Part shown: positions 23,821 to 32,254 of the stretch, piece after piece
How positions within the stretch are numbered: position 1 is the first letter of the stretch
Layout: every line of letters starts with the position of its first letter
Assembly (NCBI RefSeq): GCF_011046895.1
Contig: NZ_CP049249.1
Location: 964,501-1,028,500 of the forward strand
Direction: 5' to 3'
DNA length: 64,000 nt
Origin: Rhizobium rhizoryzae
Lineage (GTDB): Bacteria > Pseudomonadota > Alphaproteobacteria > Rhizobiales > Rhizobiaceae
The notes under the pieces: model-generated
Databases searched by the model: none
What the model was told of the DNA's origin: nothing
What the model saw: the letters and a program-made list of their open reading frames with translations, nothing else
Position numbers and translations under genes: made by a program

Positions 23821-25785
23821 ATGTGCGCTATCGCAGGCTACTTTGGCGGAAACTTTTCAGGTGAAACCGGCGCTTCCTATCTGCGTCTCATGCTCGACCA
23901 TCTGAACCATCGCGGACCCGATGGAAATGGCATTCTGATCAATGGCGATGTCGGGCTGGCCCATGCGCGGCTCTCGATTGTCGGACTGGCAGATGGCGCT
24001 CAGCCTATGGTCAGCACGGATGGCAATCTTTCCATTTCCTACAATGGAGAGGTGTTCAACTACGTGGAATTGCGCCAGGAGCTGAACAGGAAAGGCCATA
24101 ACCTCAGATCGAGCTCCGATACGGAGGTCCTTCTCGCGTCCTTCGGTGACAAGGGGCTGAATTGCCTTGCGGATCTTAATGGCGATTTTGCTTTCGCGAT
24201 CCATGACAGATCCCGGCAACGCCTGATCCTTGCGCGAGACAGGATGGGCGTAAGACCCCTGTTCTACACACAATGTAACGGTGCGGTTTTCTTTGCTTCC
24301 GAGGTCCAGGCTTTGCTCGCACTGCCGGGCGTCTCCCATGAGCTGGATCCGATCGCTCTTGATCAAACCTTCACCCTGTGGTGCCCCATATCGCCGCGCA
24401 CGGCCTATGCTGCGATCAAGGAGGTACCGCCCGGCCACGTCATGGTTCTGGAGGCGGGTATGCAGCGGGTCGATGCCTGGTGGAAGGCAGAATTCCCCGA
24501 TCGATCCGATCTCGCAATCGACGCGTCTCCTGAAGACCAGCTCGAAGAGCTTGAAGCACTGCTGATGGACGCCATTCGCCTTCGGTTACGTGCGGATGTT
24601 CCGGTGGGAGCCTATCTGTCCGGCGGTCTGGATTCCTCCCTGCTGTCGGCATTGGCTGCCAAAATCCATGGCCACGAGCTTCGGACCTATTCGCTGCGTT
24701 TCGACAGTGTCGAACATGACGAAGGACGATGGCAGGAAATGATGGCGCAATCGATCGGTTCCCATCATGTCAGCGTAACGTCCTCGCATGACCAGATTCG
24801 GGATGACCTGCCGAGGGTCATGCGTTTGATACGTCAACCAATTCTACGCACCGCGCCGGTGCCGCTTCAGGGGCTTGCCCGGTCCGTCAGGGACGATGGC
24901 ATGAAGGTTGTCCTCACAGGGGAGGGGGCTGACGAAATCTTTGCCGGTTACGACCTGTTTCGAGAGGCGAAGGTAAGGCGGTTCTGTGGCCGCCAACCGT
25001 CCTCGACGAGGCGTCCACGACTATTCCAACGTCTGTATTCTTACCTTCCGGGCGTTCAGCAGCAGACACCGGAGTATCTGGCTCGCTTCTTCGGTGTCGG
25101 TTCGGAAGATCTTCAGGATCCGCTCTATTCTCATCGGCCGCGGTTCAAATCGACAGCATCGGCAAAGCTGTTCTTTTCGTCCGAACTTCGTGGGATCCTT
25201 GGCAATTATGATGCAGCGGAAGAACTGGCAAGCCAACTGCCGGAAGACTTCAGGCGCTGGCATCCTCTCAATCAGGCGCAGTATCTGGAGACTCGATATC
25301 TCTTGCCGGGTTACATCCTGTCAGCGCAGGGCGACCGGCCGATGATGGCCAACGCGGTGGAGGGGCGTTTTCCGTTTCTCGATCATCGCGTTGTCGAATT
25401 CGCCTCACGGCTGCACCCGGATCGCAAACTGAAGGGGTTGCGCGAGAAGCATATCCTGAAGGACGTTGCCCGCCGCCATATACCCGGCGGAATAATCGAC
25501 AGGCCCAAACAGCCCTATCGCGCTCCCGATGCTGCCAGCTTCGCCAAACCAAAAGGTTCTGACTACCTCAGGACCGTCCTCTCGCCAGAAAAACTGAAAG
25601 CCTCTGCATTCTTCAATCCTGCTGCCGTCGGCAAACTTGTTGACAAGGCGATGCAGGGCGAAATTGCAAGCTTCAGAGATAACTCCGCATTCATCGGAAT
25701 CTTGTCCACGCAGATCCTGGCCGTCGGAACGAGCGACAGCCTCTCCAATTCCAAGAACGGGACCGACCTCAATCATGTCAGATGA
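23821..25785 (+). CDS. Glutamine-dependent asparagine synthetase-like amidotransferase (AsnB family)
   Basis: 654 residues. The ATG at 23821 is chosen over a GTG three bases earlier because class II amidotransferases need cysteine as residue 2 (MCAIAGYFGG); removal of Met exposes the nucleophile. The N-terminal glutaminase domain (about 1-210) has LNHRGPDGNG and SYNGEVFNY. The synthetase domain has the PP-loop SGGLDSS (about 267-273) and GEGADEIFAGYD. It would use glutamine ammonia and ATP to amidate a carboxylate. In this setting (overlapping carrier protein gene, AMP-forming ligase) the substrate may be a carrier-bound or peptidyl carboxylate rather than free aspartate. Confidence 0.88.
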   Translation: MCAIAGYFGGNFSGETGASYLRLMLDHLNHRGPDGNGILINGDVGLAHARLSIVGLADGAQPMVSTDGNLSISYNGEVFNYVELRQELNRKGHNLRSSSDTEVLLASFGDKGLNCLADLNGDFAFAIHDRSRQRLILARDRMGVRPLFYTQCNGAVFFASEVQALLALPGVSHELDPIALDQTFTLWCPISPRTAYAAIKEVPPGHVMVLEAGMQRVDAWWKAEFPDRSDLAIDASPEDQLEELEALLMDAIRLRLRADVPVGAYLSGGLDSSLLSALAAKIHGHELRTYSLRFDSVEHDEGRWQEMMAQSIGSHHVSVTSSHDQIRDDLPRVMRLIRQPILRTAPVPLQGLARSVRDDGMKVVLTGEGADEIFAGYDLFREAKVRRFCGRQPSSTRRPRLFQRLYSYLPGVQQQTPEYLARFFGVGSEDLQDPLYSHRPRFKSTASAKLFFSSELRGILGNYDAAEELASQLPEDFRRWHPLNQAQYLETRYLLPGYILSAQGDRPMMANAVEGRFPFLDHRVVEFASRLHPDRKLKGLREKHILKDVARRHIPGGIIDRPKQPYRAPDAASFAKPKGSDYLRTVLSPEKLKASAFFNPAAVGKLVDKAMQGEIASFRDNSAFIGILSTQILAVGTSDSLSNSKNGTDLNHVR

Positions 25786-26029
25786 CACCAAAGCCATCCT
25801 TCGCGCCTTCATTGTCGAGAACTTTCTCTTCGGCGACGAGTCACAGCCGCTGACGGCGGACACATCGCTCATCGACAGTGACTATGTGGACTCAACCGGT
25901 ATCCTGGAGCTTGTGAGCTATCTGGAGGAGAGGTTCGGTATCAAGGTTGCAGATACCGACATCATTCCGGCAAATCTGGATAGCTTGGCCCGGATCACAG
26001 CATTCGTCGAGCGAAAGCAGGCAGGTTGA
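25775..26029 (+). CDS. Acyl carrier protein (phosphopantetheine-binding)
   Basis: 84 residues; the ATG at 25775 lies inside the last codons of the amidotransferase gene (11-base overlap), indicating coupling. The attachment serine is S40 in the motif YVDSTGILEL, which replaces the classical DSL by DST, as seen in several discrete carriers that work with AMP-ligases and AsnB-like enzymes. Helices around residues 3-18 and 43-55 and the acidic surface fit a carrier. No fatty-acid synthesis genes are nearby, so it is a pathway-specific carrier, presumably loaded by the ligase encoded next. Confidence 0.85.
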   Translation: MSDDTKAILRAFIVENFLFGDESQPLTADTSLIDSDYVDSTGILELVSYLEERFGIKVADTDIIPANLDSLARITAFVERKQAG

Positions 26030-26036
26030 CCGGTAT

Positions 26037-27545
26037 ATGACGCGGATCGAGCAGTATCTGGTTCACAGCGCACAGCTGCATGCGGGCAAGAACGCAATCA
26101 TCTCAGATGGAATGCGACTGAGTTATGCTGATCTGCTGGATCGGTCCGCGCGATTGGCCCAGTCGCTCGCCAAAGGCGGCGTCGGCGAAGGTGATCGCGT
26201 TATCCTGTTTCTTGATAACGGCTGGGAGCTTGGTATAGCCGTGTTTGCAGTCTGGAGGGCGGGTGCCGTCATCTGTCCGGTCAACCCGTCAACGAAGCCA
26301 GCGGGTCTGCAACAGATCGTTCAGGATTGCCAACCATCTCTCATCATCACCGAGCCCAGGCTTGTCGGACACCTGGAGGCGATGGACGGAGGCATTCCTT
26401 GCATTGTCGCCGGGGAAGGTGGCAGCCTGAGACAGACGTTCGAGTCAGATCCATTGCCTTTCCTGTCGCGTTCGCCAGAGGCGCTGGCGGCCATTATCTA
26501 CACCTCCGGCTCTACGGGATTGCCGAAAGGCGTGATGCTGTCCCATGCAAATCTCGACGCTGCCGTCACCTCCATCACATCCTATCTCGGAAACACCTCC
26601 GATGATGTTATTCTGGTGGTGCTGCCAATGTCATTCGGTTACGGGCTCAACCAGTTGATGAGTTCAGTGAAGGTCGGCGCGACGCTGGTTATCGAAAAAT
26701 CCTTCGCCTTTCCGGAACAGATCTACCAGACCCTCGAGAGGGAGGGTGTAACGGGCTGGCCGATCGTTCCCTCGATCGCCGCGATCATGGTGCAGGCGCG
26801 TGAACTCGACCCCCGACGGTTTGCCAGTCTGCGCTATGTGACATGTGCCGCCGCGCCTTTGCCGCTTGCCCACCAGGATTGGTTACACGCTTTCCTGCCG
26901 CGCGCTGACCTCTTCATCATGTACGGTCAGACGGAATGTACGCGTGCAACATGGTTGCCGCCCGCTCAACTCAACCAACGCCGCGGTTCGGTTGGAATTG
27001 CAATCCCCGGGGTGAAGTTGAAGATCGTCGACGAGGAGGGGAAATCTTTGGCCCCGGGCCACGTGGGTGAGCTTCTGGTTTGTGGACCGAACGTCATGCA
27101 GGGTTATTGGCAAAACGAAGAGGCCACTGGCCGCGCGCTTTCCATTGATCCGTCCACCGGAAAGCGCTGGTTGCGAACAGGTGATCTCTTTAGCGCCGAT
27201 GGAGACGGTTTCGTCAGTTTCGTTTCCCGCATGGACGATGTCATCAAATGTCGCGGCGAGAAGGTTGCGCCGCGTCTGGTGGAAGAGGTGCTTTGCCAGA
27301 TGCCTGGTGTTTCCGAGGCCGTCGCAATGGGTGTACCCCATGATCTGCTCGGCCAGGCGATCAAGGCTGTCATCGTCAGCCAGGAGGCTCAGATGACGGC
27401 ACGCGATGTTCAGCGATTTTGTGCGCGGCATCTTGAAGAGCATATGGTGCCGAAGCTCGTCGAGTTCAGAAACTCGCTACCAAAAACGCCTTCGGGCAAG
27501 GTCAGCCGCAGGCTCCTTATCGAGCCGGAACAGCCCATGGAGTAA
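26037..27545 (+). CDS. AMP-forming acyl/aminoacyl ligase
   Basis: 502 residues from the ATG at 26037, seven bases after the carrier stop. Class I adenylate-forming motifs are complete: IIYTSGSTGLPKGVMLSH (about 165-182), MYGQTECTRATWL, LRTGDLFSADGDGFVSF, and the C-terminal catalytic lysine in KTPSGKVSRR. It should activate a carboxylic acid as acyl-AMP and load it on the neighbouring carrier protein. The acid cannot be predicted. Length and motif set are closer to acyl-ACP/CoA ligases of secondary pathways than to long-chain fatty acyl-CoA synthetases. Confidence 0.88.
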   Translation: MTRIEQYLVHSAQLHAGKNAIISDGMRLSYADLLDRSARLAQSLAKGGVGEGDRVILFLDNGWELGIAVFAVWRAGAVICPVNPSTKPAGLQQIVQDCQPSLIITEPRLVGHLEAMDGGIPCIVAGEGGSLRQTFESDPLPFLSRSPEALAAIIYTSGSTGLPKGVMLSHANLDAAVTSITSYLGNTSDDVILVVLPMSFGYGLNQLMSSVKVGATLVIEKSFAFPEQIYQTLEREGVTGWPIVPSIAAIMVQARELDPRRFASLRYVTCAAAPLPLAHQDWLHAFLPRADLFIMYGQTECTRATWLPPAQLNQRRGSVGIAIPGVKLKIVDEEGKSLAPGHVGELLVCGPNVMQGYWQNEEATGRALSIDPSTGKRWLRTGDLFSADGDGFVSFVSRMDDVIKCRGEKVAPRLVEEVLCQMPGVSEAVAMGVPHDLLGQAIKAVIVSQEAQMTARDVQRFCARHLEEHMVPKLVEFRNSLPKTPSGKVSRRLLIEPEQPME

Positions 27546-27550
27546 GCTGA

Positions 27551-28531
27551 ATGGGACATCAATCAAATCATATCCCTTCTTTTGCTCCGCTGATCCTGGA
27601 TGCAAAGGCTGAAATTGAGGCGACTGCTAACTGGTTGCGCGAGCGACTGCGCACGGACCTGCGTAAACGCGGACTGGTGCTCGGTCTGTCCGGCGGTATC
27701 GATTCCAGCCTCTGCGCGGCCCTGGCTGTCGAGGCGCTCGGAGCAAAGAACGTTTTCGGAGTCTTCATGCCGGAGAATGACTCCGATCCGGAAAGTCTGC
27801 GTCTTGGTCAAAAGCTTGCCGCCCGGTTTGGCATCGAGACGATCATAGAGGATATTGGTCCCGCTCTTGCCGCAGCCGGATGCTATGAGCGGCGCGACGG
27901 CTTCATTCGTGAAGCGGTGCCGGAATATGGGCCCGGGTGGAGCTCCAAGATCGTCTTCGACAATCCGTTGACCAGTGGCGGCTACAATATCTCCTCGCTT
28001 GTTGTTCGGACACCGGACGGAGAGATGCAAAAGGTTCGCTTGAGCGCGAAGGCCTATCTCGGCATCGTGGCTGCAACAAACATGAAGCAGCGCACGCGCA
28101 AGCAGATCGAATACTACCATGCCGATCGTCTGAACTTTGCTGTTCTGGGAACCCCCAACCGGCTCGAATACGATCAGGGTTTCTTCGTCAAGAATGGCGA
28201 CGGAGCTGCTGACATCAAGCCAATCGCGCATCTGTACAAAAGTCAGGTGTTTCAATTGGCAGCCGAACTCGGCGTGCCAGAGGAAATTCTATCACGACCG
28301 CCGACGACAGATACTTACTCCCTGCCACAGACGCAGGAAGAGTTCTACTTTGCGCTGCCATACCAGAAGATGGATATCTGTCTATTCGGTCTGGAAAGCG
28401 ATTTGTCTTCGCAAGAGGTCGCTGGTGCAGTCGGCTTGTCTCCCAAGCAGGTCGACCTCGTCTGGCAGGATATAAAGGCGAAGCGCAAGGTCGCCCGATA
28501 TCTCCACGCAGCACCGCTGACGCGGCTTTGA
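27551..28531 (+). CDS. NAD synthetase-like ammonia-dependent amidase (NadE family)
   Basis: 326 residues of the N-type ATP-pyrophosphatase NadE fold, with the PP-loop LGLSGGIDSSLCAAL (about 44-58). It lacks the nitrilase-type glutaminase domain of long NadE proteins, yet is some 50 residues longer than typical ammonia-dependent NadE because of an insertion around residues 120-160 (VPEYGPGWSSK region). Family enzymes adenylate a carboxylate and amidate it. The tight operon with AsnB-like, carrier and ligase genes suggests recruitment to a dedicated biosynthetic step rather than housekeeping NAD synthesis, although a plasmid copy of nadE is possible. Confidence 0.8.
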   Translation: MGHQSNHIPSFAPLILDAKAEIEATANWLRERLRTDLRKRGLVLGLSGGIDSSLCAALAVEALGAKNVFGVFMPENDSDPESLRLGQKLAARFGIETIIEDIGPALAAAGCYERRDGFIREAVPEYGPGWSSKIVFDNPLTSGGYNISSLVVRTPDGEMQKVRLSAKAYLGIVAATNMKQRTRKQIEYYHADRLNFAVLGTPNRLEYDQGFFVKNGDGAADIKPIAHLYKSQVFQLAAELGVPEEILSRPPTTDTYSLPQTQEEFYFALPYQKMDICLFGLESDLSSQEVAGAVGLSPKQVDLVWQDIKAKRKVARYLHAAPLTRL

Positions 28532-28538
28532 TCGGAAT

Positions 28539-28580
28539 GATGAAAATTAAGGCATTATCATCGATGCCTTAATTTTCATC
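28539..28580. terminator. Perfect 17-bp inverted repeat after the amide-cluster operon
   Basis: GATGAAAATTAAGGCAT (28539-28555) and its exact complement (28564-28580) are separated by eight bases, starting seven bases after the nadE-like stop. There is no long U-run beyond it, so it may act as a terminator for the operon or as an operator upstream of nasT; the AT-rich arms fit either. Confidence 0.5.
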
Positions 28581-28624
28581 GATTGATCTTGTCAACTATG
28601 CTGCGTTGCGGCATGGTTGCGGCC

Positions 28625-29212
28625 ATGAACCATCTCGACCTCACCATTCTTGTCATCGATGAAAACGCTGTGCGTGCGGCGATCATTGATGAAGGTTTGC
28701 GCGAGGCTGGGCATCACCGTGTGACGGTCGTTCATGAAGTTCACGGCATCGCCCGGTTGATCGAGAATCTGAAGCCCGACGTCATCATCATCGATATCGA
28801 GAATCCCAACCGCGACATGATGGAGCATCTGTTCCAACTGACGCGCTCGATCAGCCGGCCGATTGCCATGTTTGTCGATCGTTCGGATACGGCATCCATC
28901 GAAGCAGCAGTCGATGCCGGCGTATCTGCCTACATCGTTGACGGTTTGCGGAAGGAACGGGTGAAGCCCATCCTCGATATGGCGGTGTCTCGCTTCAACG
29001 TCTTCAACCGTTTGCAGCGAGAATTGGCAGAGGCTAGATCGGCGCTGGAAGAGCGCAAGGTCATTGAGCGCGCGAAGGGCATTCTGATGAAGATGCGTAA
29101 TCTTTCCGAAGAGGAAGCCTTCACGCTTCTGCGTCAGACCGCGATGAATGAAAAGAAGCGATTGGCAGACATTGCCCAGTCGGTCGTGACTGCGGCCGGG
29201 ATGTTGCTGTGA
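28625..29212 (+). CDS. nasT: NasT nitrate-responsive antiterminator (receiver-ANTAR)
   Basis: 196 residues from the ATG at 28625; upstream in-frame codons would add residues not found in NasT proteins, which begin with a short lead into LTILVIDEN. The N-terminal receiver-like domain (ILVIDENAVRAAIIDEGLREAG; DVIIIDIENPNRD) is followed by the ANTAR RNA-binding domain at about 135-190 (ERKVIERAKGILMKMRNLSEEEAFTLLR read in two parts: VIERAKGILMK and SEEEAFTLLRQTAM). NasT binds leader RNA of nitrate-assimilation operons and prevents termination; NasS holds it inactive without nitrate. The nasS gene follows 40 bases downstream. Confidence 0.92.
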   Translation: MNHLDLTILVIDENAVRAAIIDEGLREAGHHRVTVVHEVHGIARLIENLKPDVIIIDIENPNRDMMEHLFQLTRSISRPIAMFVDRSDTASIEAAVDAGVSAYIVDGLRKERVKPILDMAVSRFNVFNRLQRELAEARSALEERKVIERAKGILMKMRNLSEEEAFTLLRQTAMNEKKRLADIAQSVVTAAGMLL

Positions 29213-29252
29213 TGACAGGTGATCGCTGCACGTCAAAACCTAAGGGCGCGCA

Positions 29253-30536
29253 ATGTACAGGATGACGAACGTGCCGGACAGCAACAGCAATCTCACGGCT
29301 CCAGCTTTGGGCGGAGAGCCTCAGCAGAAGGTCCTGCGAGCCGGTTTCATTCCCTTGATGGATGCCTCCGTCCTGATTGCTGCGGTCGAGATGAGCTTTG
29401 CTCAGCGCGAAGGTCTTTCCATCGAATTGGTTCGGGATGTCTCCTGGGCCAATGTGCGCGATCGTCTTGCTTTCCGGCAATTTGACATTGCCCATATGCT
29501 GTCTCCCATGCCGGTCGCGGCAAGCCTCGGGCTGGGCTCCAATCCATCGCCGACGATGACACCGTTCTCGCTTGGGAGAGGTGGCAATGCCATAACGCTG
29601 TCCACGCGTCTGTTCGAGAGGATGCAAGCCGTTACCGGGTTGGGAGAAGACGCATCCGCTTTGGGAAATGCCCAGGCGCTTGCGGCGGTTCTCGCTGATA
29701 TGCGTGATAGAGGCGAGAGCCCACCGACACTGGGCATGACTTACCCGTTCTCGTCGCACAATTACGAGTTCCGCTATTGGTTGGCAGCAGGAGGCATCAA
29801 TCCGGATCGTGACGTCAAAATGGTCGTCGTGCCGCCGCCGCTGACATCAGATGCTCTGGAGGCTGGTGCTATCGACGGGTTCTGTGTTGGTGCACCCTGG
29901 AACATGGTGGCGTCCGAACGCGGGGTCGGGCGTATCGTTGCCGCCAAGCAGGATATCTGGCCCTCGGCACCGGAAAAGGTGATTGGCATGCGCCCGGAAT
30001 GGGCGGAGGCCAACAGAGACACCGTTCTGCGTCTGATCGTTGCACTGGATCAAGCCGCGCGATGGTGCGACGAACCGGCAAACCACGCGCATCTCGCGGA
30101 AATCCTGTCGGCTGACCGTTACATCGCAGCGCCCGTCGAGATTATCCGTCAGGTTCTCGCAGGCCGCTTCTCGCTAGATGCCAAGGGAAATCGCCGCATC
30201 ATTCCAAACTATTTTACCTTCCACCGCCAGGGCGCCAACATTCCGCAGCCGCGTCAGGCGCTCTGGATCTTCAGTCAGATGGTGCGTTGGGGCCAAGTGC
30301 GATTCTCTCAACAGGCCGCGGATGCTGCTGCATCGGCATTCCGGCCAGATCTCTATCAAGCCGCGCTCGGGCAGGTCGGCGATCATGACGGCGATCTCGC
30401 GCCTGCGGGAAGCGAGCCCGACGATATTTTCATGGACGGCAAGATTTTCGATCCGGCCGCCATCGAGGCTTACGTCAAAAGCTTTGCGGTGCGGGCAGAG
30501 GAGAATGGGACGCTGCCGTCGACGCTGGAAACTTGA
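29253..30536 (+). CDS. nasS: NasS nitrate/nitrite sensor (NrtA-like, cytoplasmic)
   Basis: 427 residues of the NrtA/CmpA solute-binding fold (LRAGFIPLMDASVLIAAVEM; YEFRYWLAAGGINPD; FCVGAPWNM) but without a signal peptide or lipobox, in contrast to NrtA encoded at 30884. That difference, and its place after nasT, identifies it as NasS, the cytoplasmic nitrate sensor that binds NasT and releases it when nitrate or nitrite is bound. The start may be 29253 or the second ATG at 29265. It is co-transcribed with nasT and controls the nrt-nir-nas genes that follow. Confidence 0.9.
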   Translation: MYRMTNVPDSNSNLTAPALGGEPQQKVLRAGFIPLMDASVLIAAVEMSFAQREGLSIELVRDVSWANVRDRLAFRQFDIAHMLSPMPVAASLGLGSNPSPTMTPFSLGRGGNAITLSTRLFERMQAVTGLGEDASALGNAQALAAVLADMRDRGESPPTLGMTYPFSSHNYEFRYWLAAGGINPDRDVKMVVVPPPLTSDALEAGAIDGFCVGAPWNMVASERGVGRIVAAKQDIWPSAPEKVIGMRPEWAEANRDTVLRLIVALDQAARWCDEPANHAHLAEILSADRYIAAPVEIIRQVLAGRFSLDAKGNRRIIPNYFTFHRQGANIPQPRQALWIFSQMVRWGQVRFSQQAADAAASAFRPDLYQAALGQVGDHDGDLAPAGSEPDDIFMDGKIFDPAAIEAYVKSFAVRAEENGTLPSTLET

Positions 30537-30592
30537 GGCCTCCTCTTGCTGCGCCTGCTCAGAATGGCAGCAGCTGACCAAGCTCGACGCTT

Positions 30593-30628
30593 CCAAATTA
30601 GGCACACGGACGAGTGCCCAAATTTTGG
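30593..30628. promoter_or_regulatory. Imperfect dyad between nasS and the sigma-54 promoter
   Basis: CCAAATTAGGCAC pairs with GTGCCCAAATTTTGG around an eight-base loop. Its GCAC...GTGC core resembles an NtrC enhancer site (though one base wider than the usual spacing) and its centre is about 107 bases upstream of the predicted start. Alternatively it is the nasS terminator, ending in TTTTGG. Confidence 0.4.
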
Positions 30629-30691
30629 ATCGTCCACTTCAAATCGAAAATAATTCAATCTTTACAGTGTCATGTATTTGACTGCCAAAAC

Positions 30692-30707
30692 TGGCACGCA
30701 GCTTGCA
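30692..30707 (+). promoter_or_regulatory. Sigma-54 (RpoN) promoter of nrtABD-nirBD-nasA
   Basis: TGGCACG-CAGC-TTGCA matches the RpoN consensus TGGCACG-N4-TTGCW at every fixed position; GG (30693-30694) and GC (30705-30706) are exactly 10 bases apart. Transcription should start near 30718. Confidence 0.85.
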
Positions 30708-30804
30708 AGGATAACAACGCACCGGTCAATGGCGATCGGCAGGCAGATGAGCGTCCGACAGGGCATCATATAGATCATCAGACAACGACGTCGCAGGCTT
30801 CCTT

Positions 30805-30856
30805 GCCGTCCGGCTCCTCCCGCCCGGATGCTGCATTCAAGCACGCGGCGTTTTTT
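30805..30856 (+). terminator. Possible NasT-controlled attenuator in the nrtA leader
   Basis: GCCG (30805-30808) can pair with CGGC (30846-30849), enclosing two smaller stems (TCCGG/CCGGA at 30809-30828 and TGCT/AGCA at 30829-30843), followed directly by TTTTTT. It lies 28 bases before the nrtA start. I could not find a clear ANTAR-type pair of six-base loops, so assignment to NasT is by context. Confidence 0.4.
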
Positions 30857-30883
30857 CGTTTTGGCACTCCGTCACAGAGGGGA

Positions 30884-32185
30884 ATGAAAAAAATGACGAA
30901 GGCATCCGATACCGGCATCAGCCGCCGTACGATTTTGAAGACGTCCGCGACCGCCGCCCTTCTTGGCGCAGTCAAGACCGCATTTCCCTCGGGAGCATTT
31001 GCGCAAGGGGCAGGCCCTGAAACAACCAAAGCCGTACTGGGCTTCATCGCATTGACTGATTCCGCGCCGCTGATCGTCGCAAAGGAAAAGGGACTTTTCG
31101 CCAAGCACGGAATGCCGGATGTCGAAGTCGTCAAACAGGCCTCCTGGGGCACGACGCGAGACAACCTCGTTCTCGGATCTGCAGGCAGCGGCATAGATGG
31201 CGCCCATATCCTCACCCCGATGCCCTATCTCATTTCCACCGGCAAGGTGACGCAGAACAACCAGCCCTTGCCCATGGTTATCCTGTCGCGTCTCAACCTC
31301 GATGCGCAGGCCATCTCTGTGGGTTCTGCCTATGCGGACCTCAAGGTCGGGCTCGATTCAGGAGCGCTGAAGGAAGCCTTTGCCAAGAAGAAAGCTGCCG
31401 GTACGCCTGCCAAGGTTGCCATGACCTTCCCCGGTGGCACGCATGACCTCTGGATCCGTTACTGGCTGGCTGCTGGTGGCATCGACCCGGACAAGGATGT
31501 GGAAACGATCGTTGTTCCCCCGCCGCAGATGGTGGCCAACATGAAGGTTGGCACCATGGACTGTTTCTGCGTGGGCGAGCCGTGGAACGAACAACTGGTC
31601 AATCAGGGCATCGGCTACACGGCGGTCAACACCGCTGAGATCTGGAACAAGCATCCGGAAAAATCCTTCGCCATGCGCGCCGACTGGGTGGAGAAGAACC
31701 CGCGTGCGACGAAAGCGCTCTTGATGGCCGTTCTGGAAGCGGCGCAGTGGTGCGACGACATGAAGAACAAGGATGAACTGGCCGAAATCGTCGGCAAGCG
31801 CAGCTGGTTCAACGTTCCGCCGAAGGACATTACCGACCGCATCAAGGGTAAATACAATTACGGCAACGGCAAGCTGGTCGAAAACAGCCCGCACTTCATG
31901 AAGTTCTGGAGAGACCACGCCTCCTATCCCTACCAGAGCCATGACGCCTGGTTCCTGACGGAAGACATCCGCTGGGGCAAGTTCGAGCCAACGCTCGATA
32001 TCAAGGCGCTCATCTCCAAGGTCAATCGCGAAGAACTCTGGCGTGACGCCGCAAAGGCCCTCGGCGTGTCCGACATGCCCGCCTCGTCATCCCGCGGCAA
32101 GGAAACCTTCTTCGACGGCAAGGTCTTCGATCCGGAAAATCCGGCTGCCTACCTGAAGAGCCTCAGCATTTCCCGCATGGCCTGA
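30884..32185 (+). CDS. nrtA: Nitrate ABC transporter substrate-binding protein NrtA
   Basis: 433 residues from the ATG at 30884. The N-terminus carries a twin-arginine signal (SRRTILK, then a hydrophobic stretch ending GAFA), so the folded protein is exported by Tat to the periplasm. The NrtA/CmpA fold is seen in AVLGFIALTDSAPLIVAKEK, DLWIRYWLAAGGIDPD and DCFCVGEPWNEQL. It is clearly paralogous to NasS just upstream. It captures nitrate (and perhaps nitrite) for the NrtB-NrtD importer. A stem-loop after the stop (32198-32225) separates it from nrtB. Confidence 0.93.
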   Translation: MKKMTKASDTGISRRTILKTSATAALLGAVKTAFPSGAFAQGAGPETTKAVLGFIALTDSAPLIVAKEKGLFAKHGMPDVEVVKQASWGTTRDNLVLGSAGSGIDGAHILTPMPYLISTGKVTQNNQPLPMVILSRLNLDAQAISVGSAYADLKVGLDSGALKEAFAKKKAAGTPAKVAMTFPGGTHDLWIRYWLAAGGIDPDKDVETIVVPPPQMVANMKVGTMDCFCVGEPWNEQLVNQGIGYTAVNTAEIWNKHPEKSFAMRADWVEKNPRATKALLMAVLEAAQWCDDMKNKDELAEIVGKRSWFNVPPKDITDRIKGKYNYGNGKLVENSPHFMKFWRDHASYPYQSHDAWFLTEDIRWGKFEPTLDIKALISKVNREELWRDAAKALGVSDMPASSSRGKETFFDGKVFDPENPAAYLKSLSISRMA

Positions 32186-32197
32186 GCAAACCTGCTT

Positions 32198-32225
32198 CGA
32201 GGGCGCTGACTGCATTGCGCCCTCG
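32198..32225 (+). other. mRNA stem-loop between nrtA and nrtB
   Basis: CGAGGGCGC (32198-32206) and GCGCCCTCG (32217-32225) form a perfect nine-base stem with a ten-base loop and no U-run. It probably stabilises the nrtA message or partly attenuates transcription into nrtB. Confidence 0.65.
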
Positions 32226-32254
32226 CACTCGGAATTCAACAAAGGAAAGCGGCC

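Larger units (their letters stand above)
30537..30883 (+). promoter_or_regulatory. Control and leader region of the nitrate assimilation operon
   Basis: This 347-base gap has no ORF and several signals in order: a TGC-N11-GCA element at 30556-30572 resembling an NtrC half-site pair, a long dyad at 30593-30628, a near-consensus sigma-54 promoter at 30692-30707, and a GC-rich fold ending in six T at 30851-30856. From a start near 30718 the leader before nrtA is about 165 bases, long enough for NasT-controlled attenuation. Together with adjacent nasTS genes this suggests dual control by nitrogen limitation (RpoN/NtrC) and by nitrate (NasST). Confidence 0.65.

Noticed and set aside
23821..27545. 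Interpreting the AsnB-carrier-ligase genes as part of an exosortase (XrtA/EpsH) locus
   Set aside because: Amidotransferase and ligase genes resemble that context, but no exosortase, glycosyltransferases or PEP-CTERM protein occur here.
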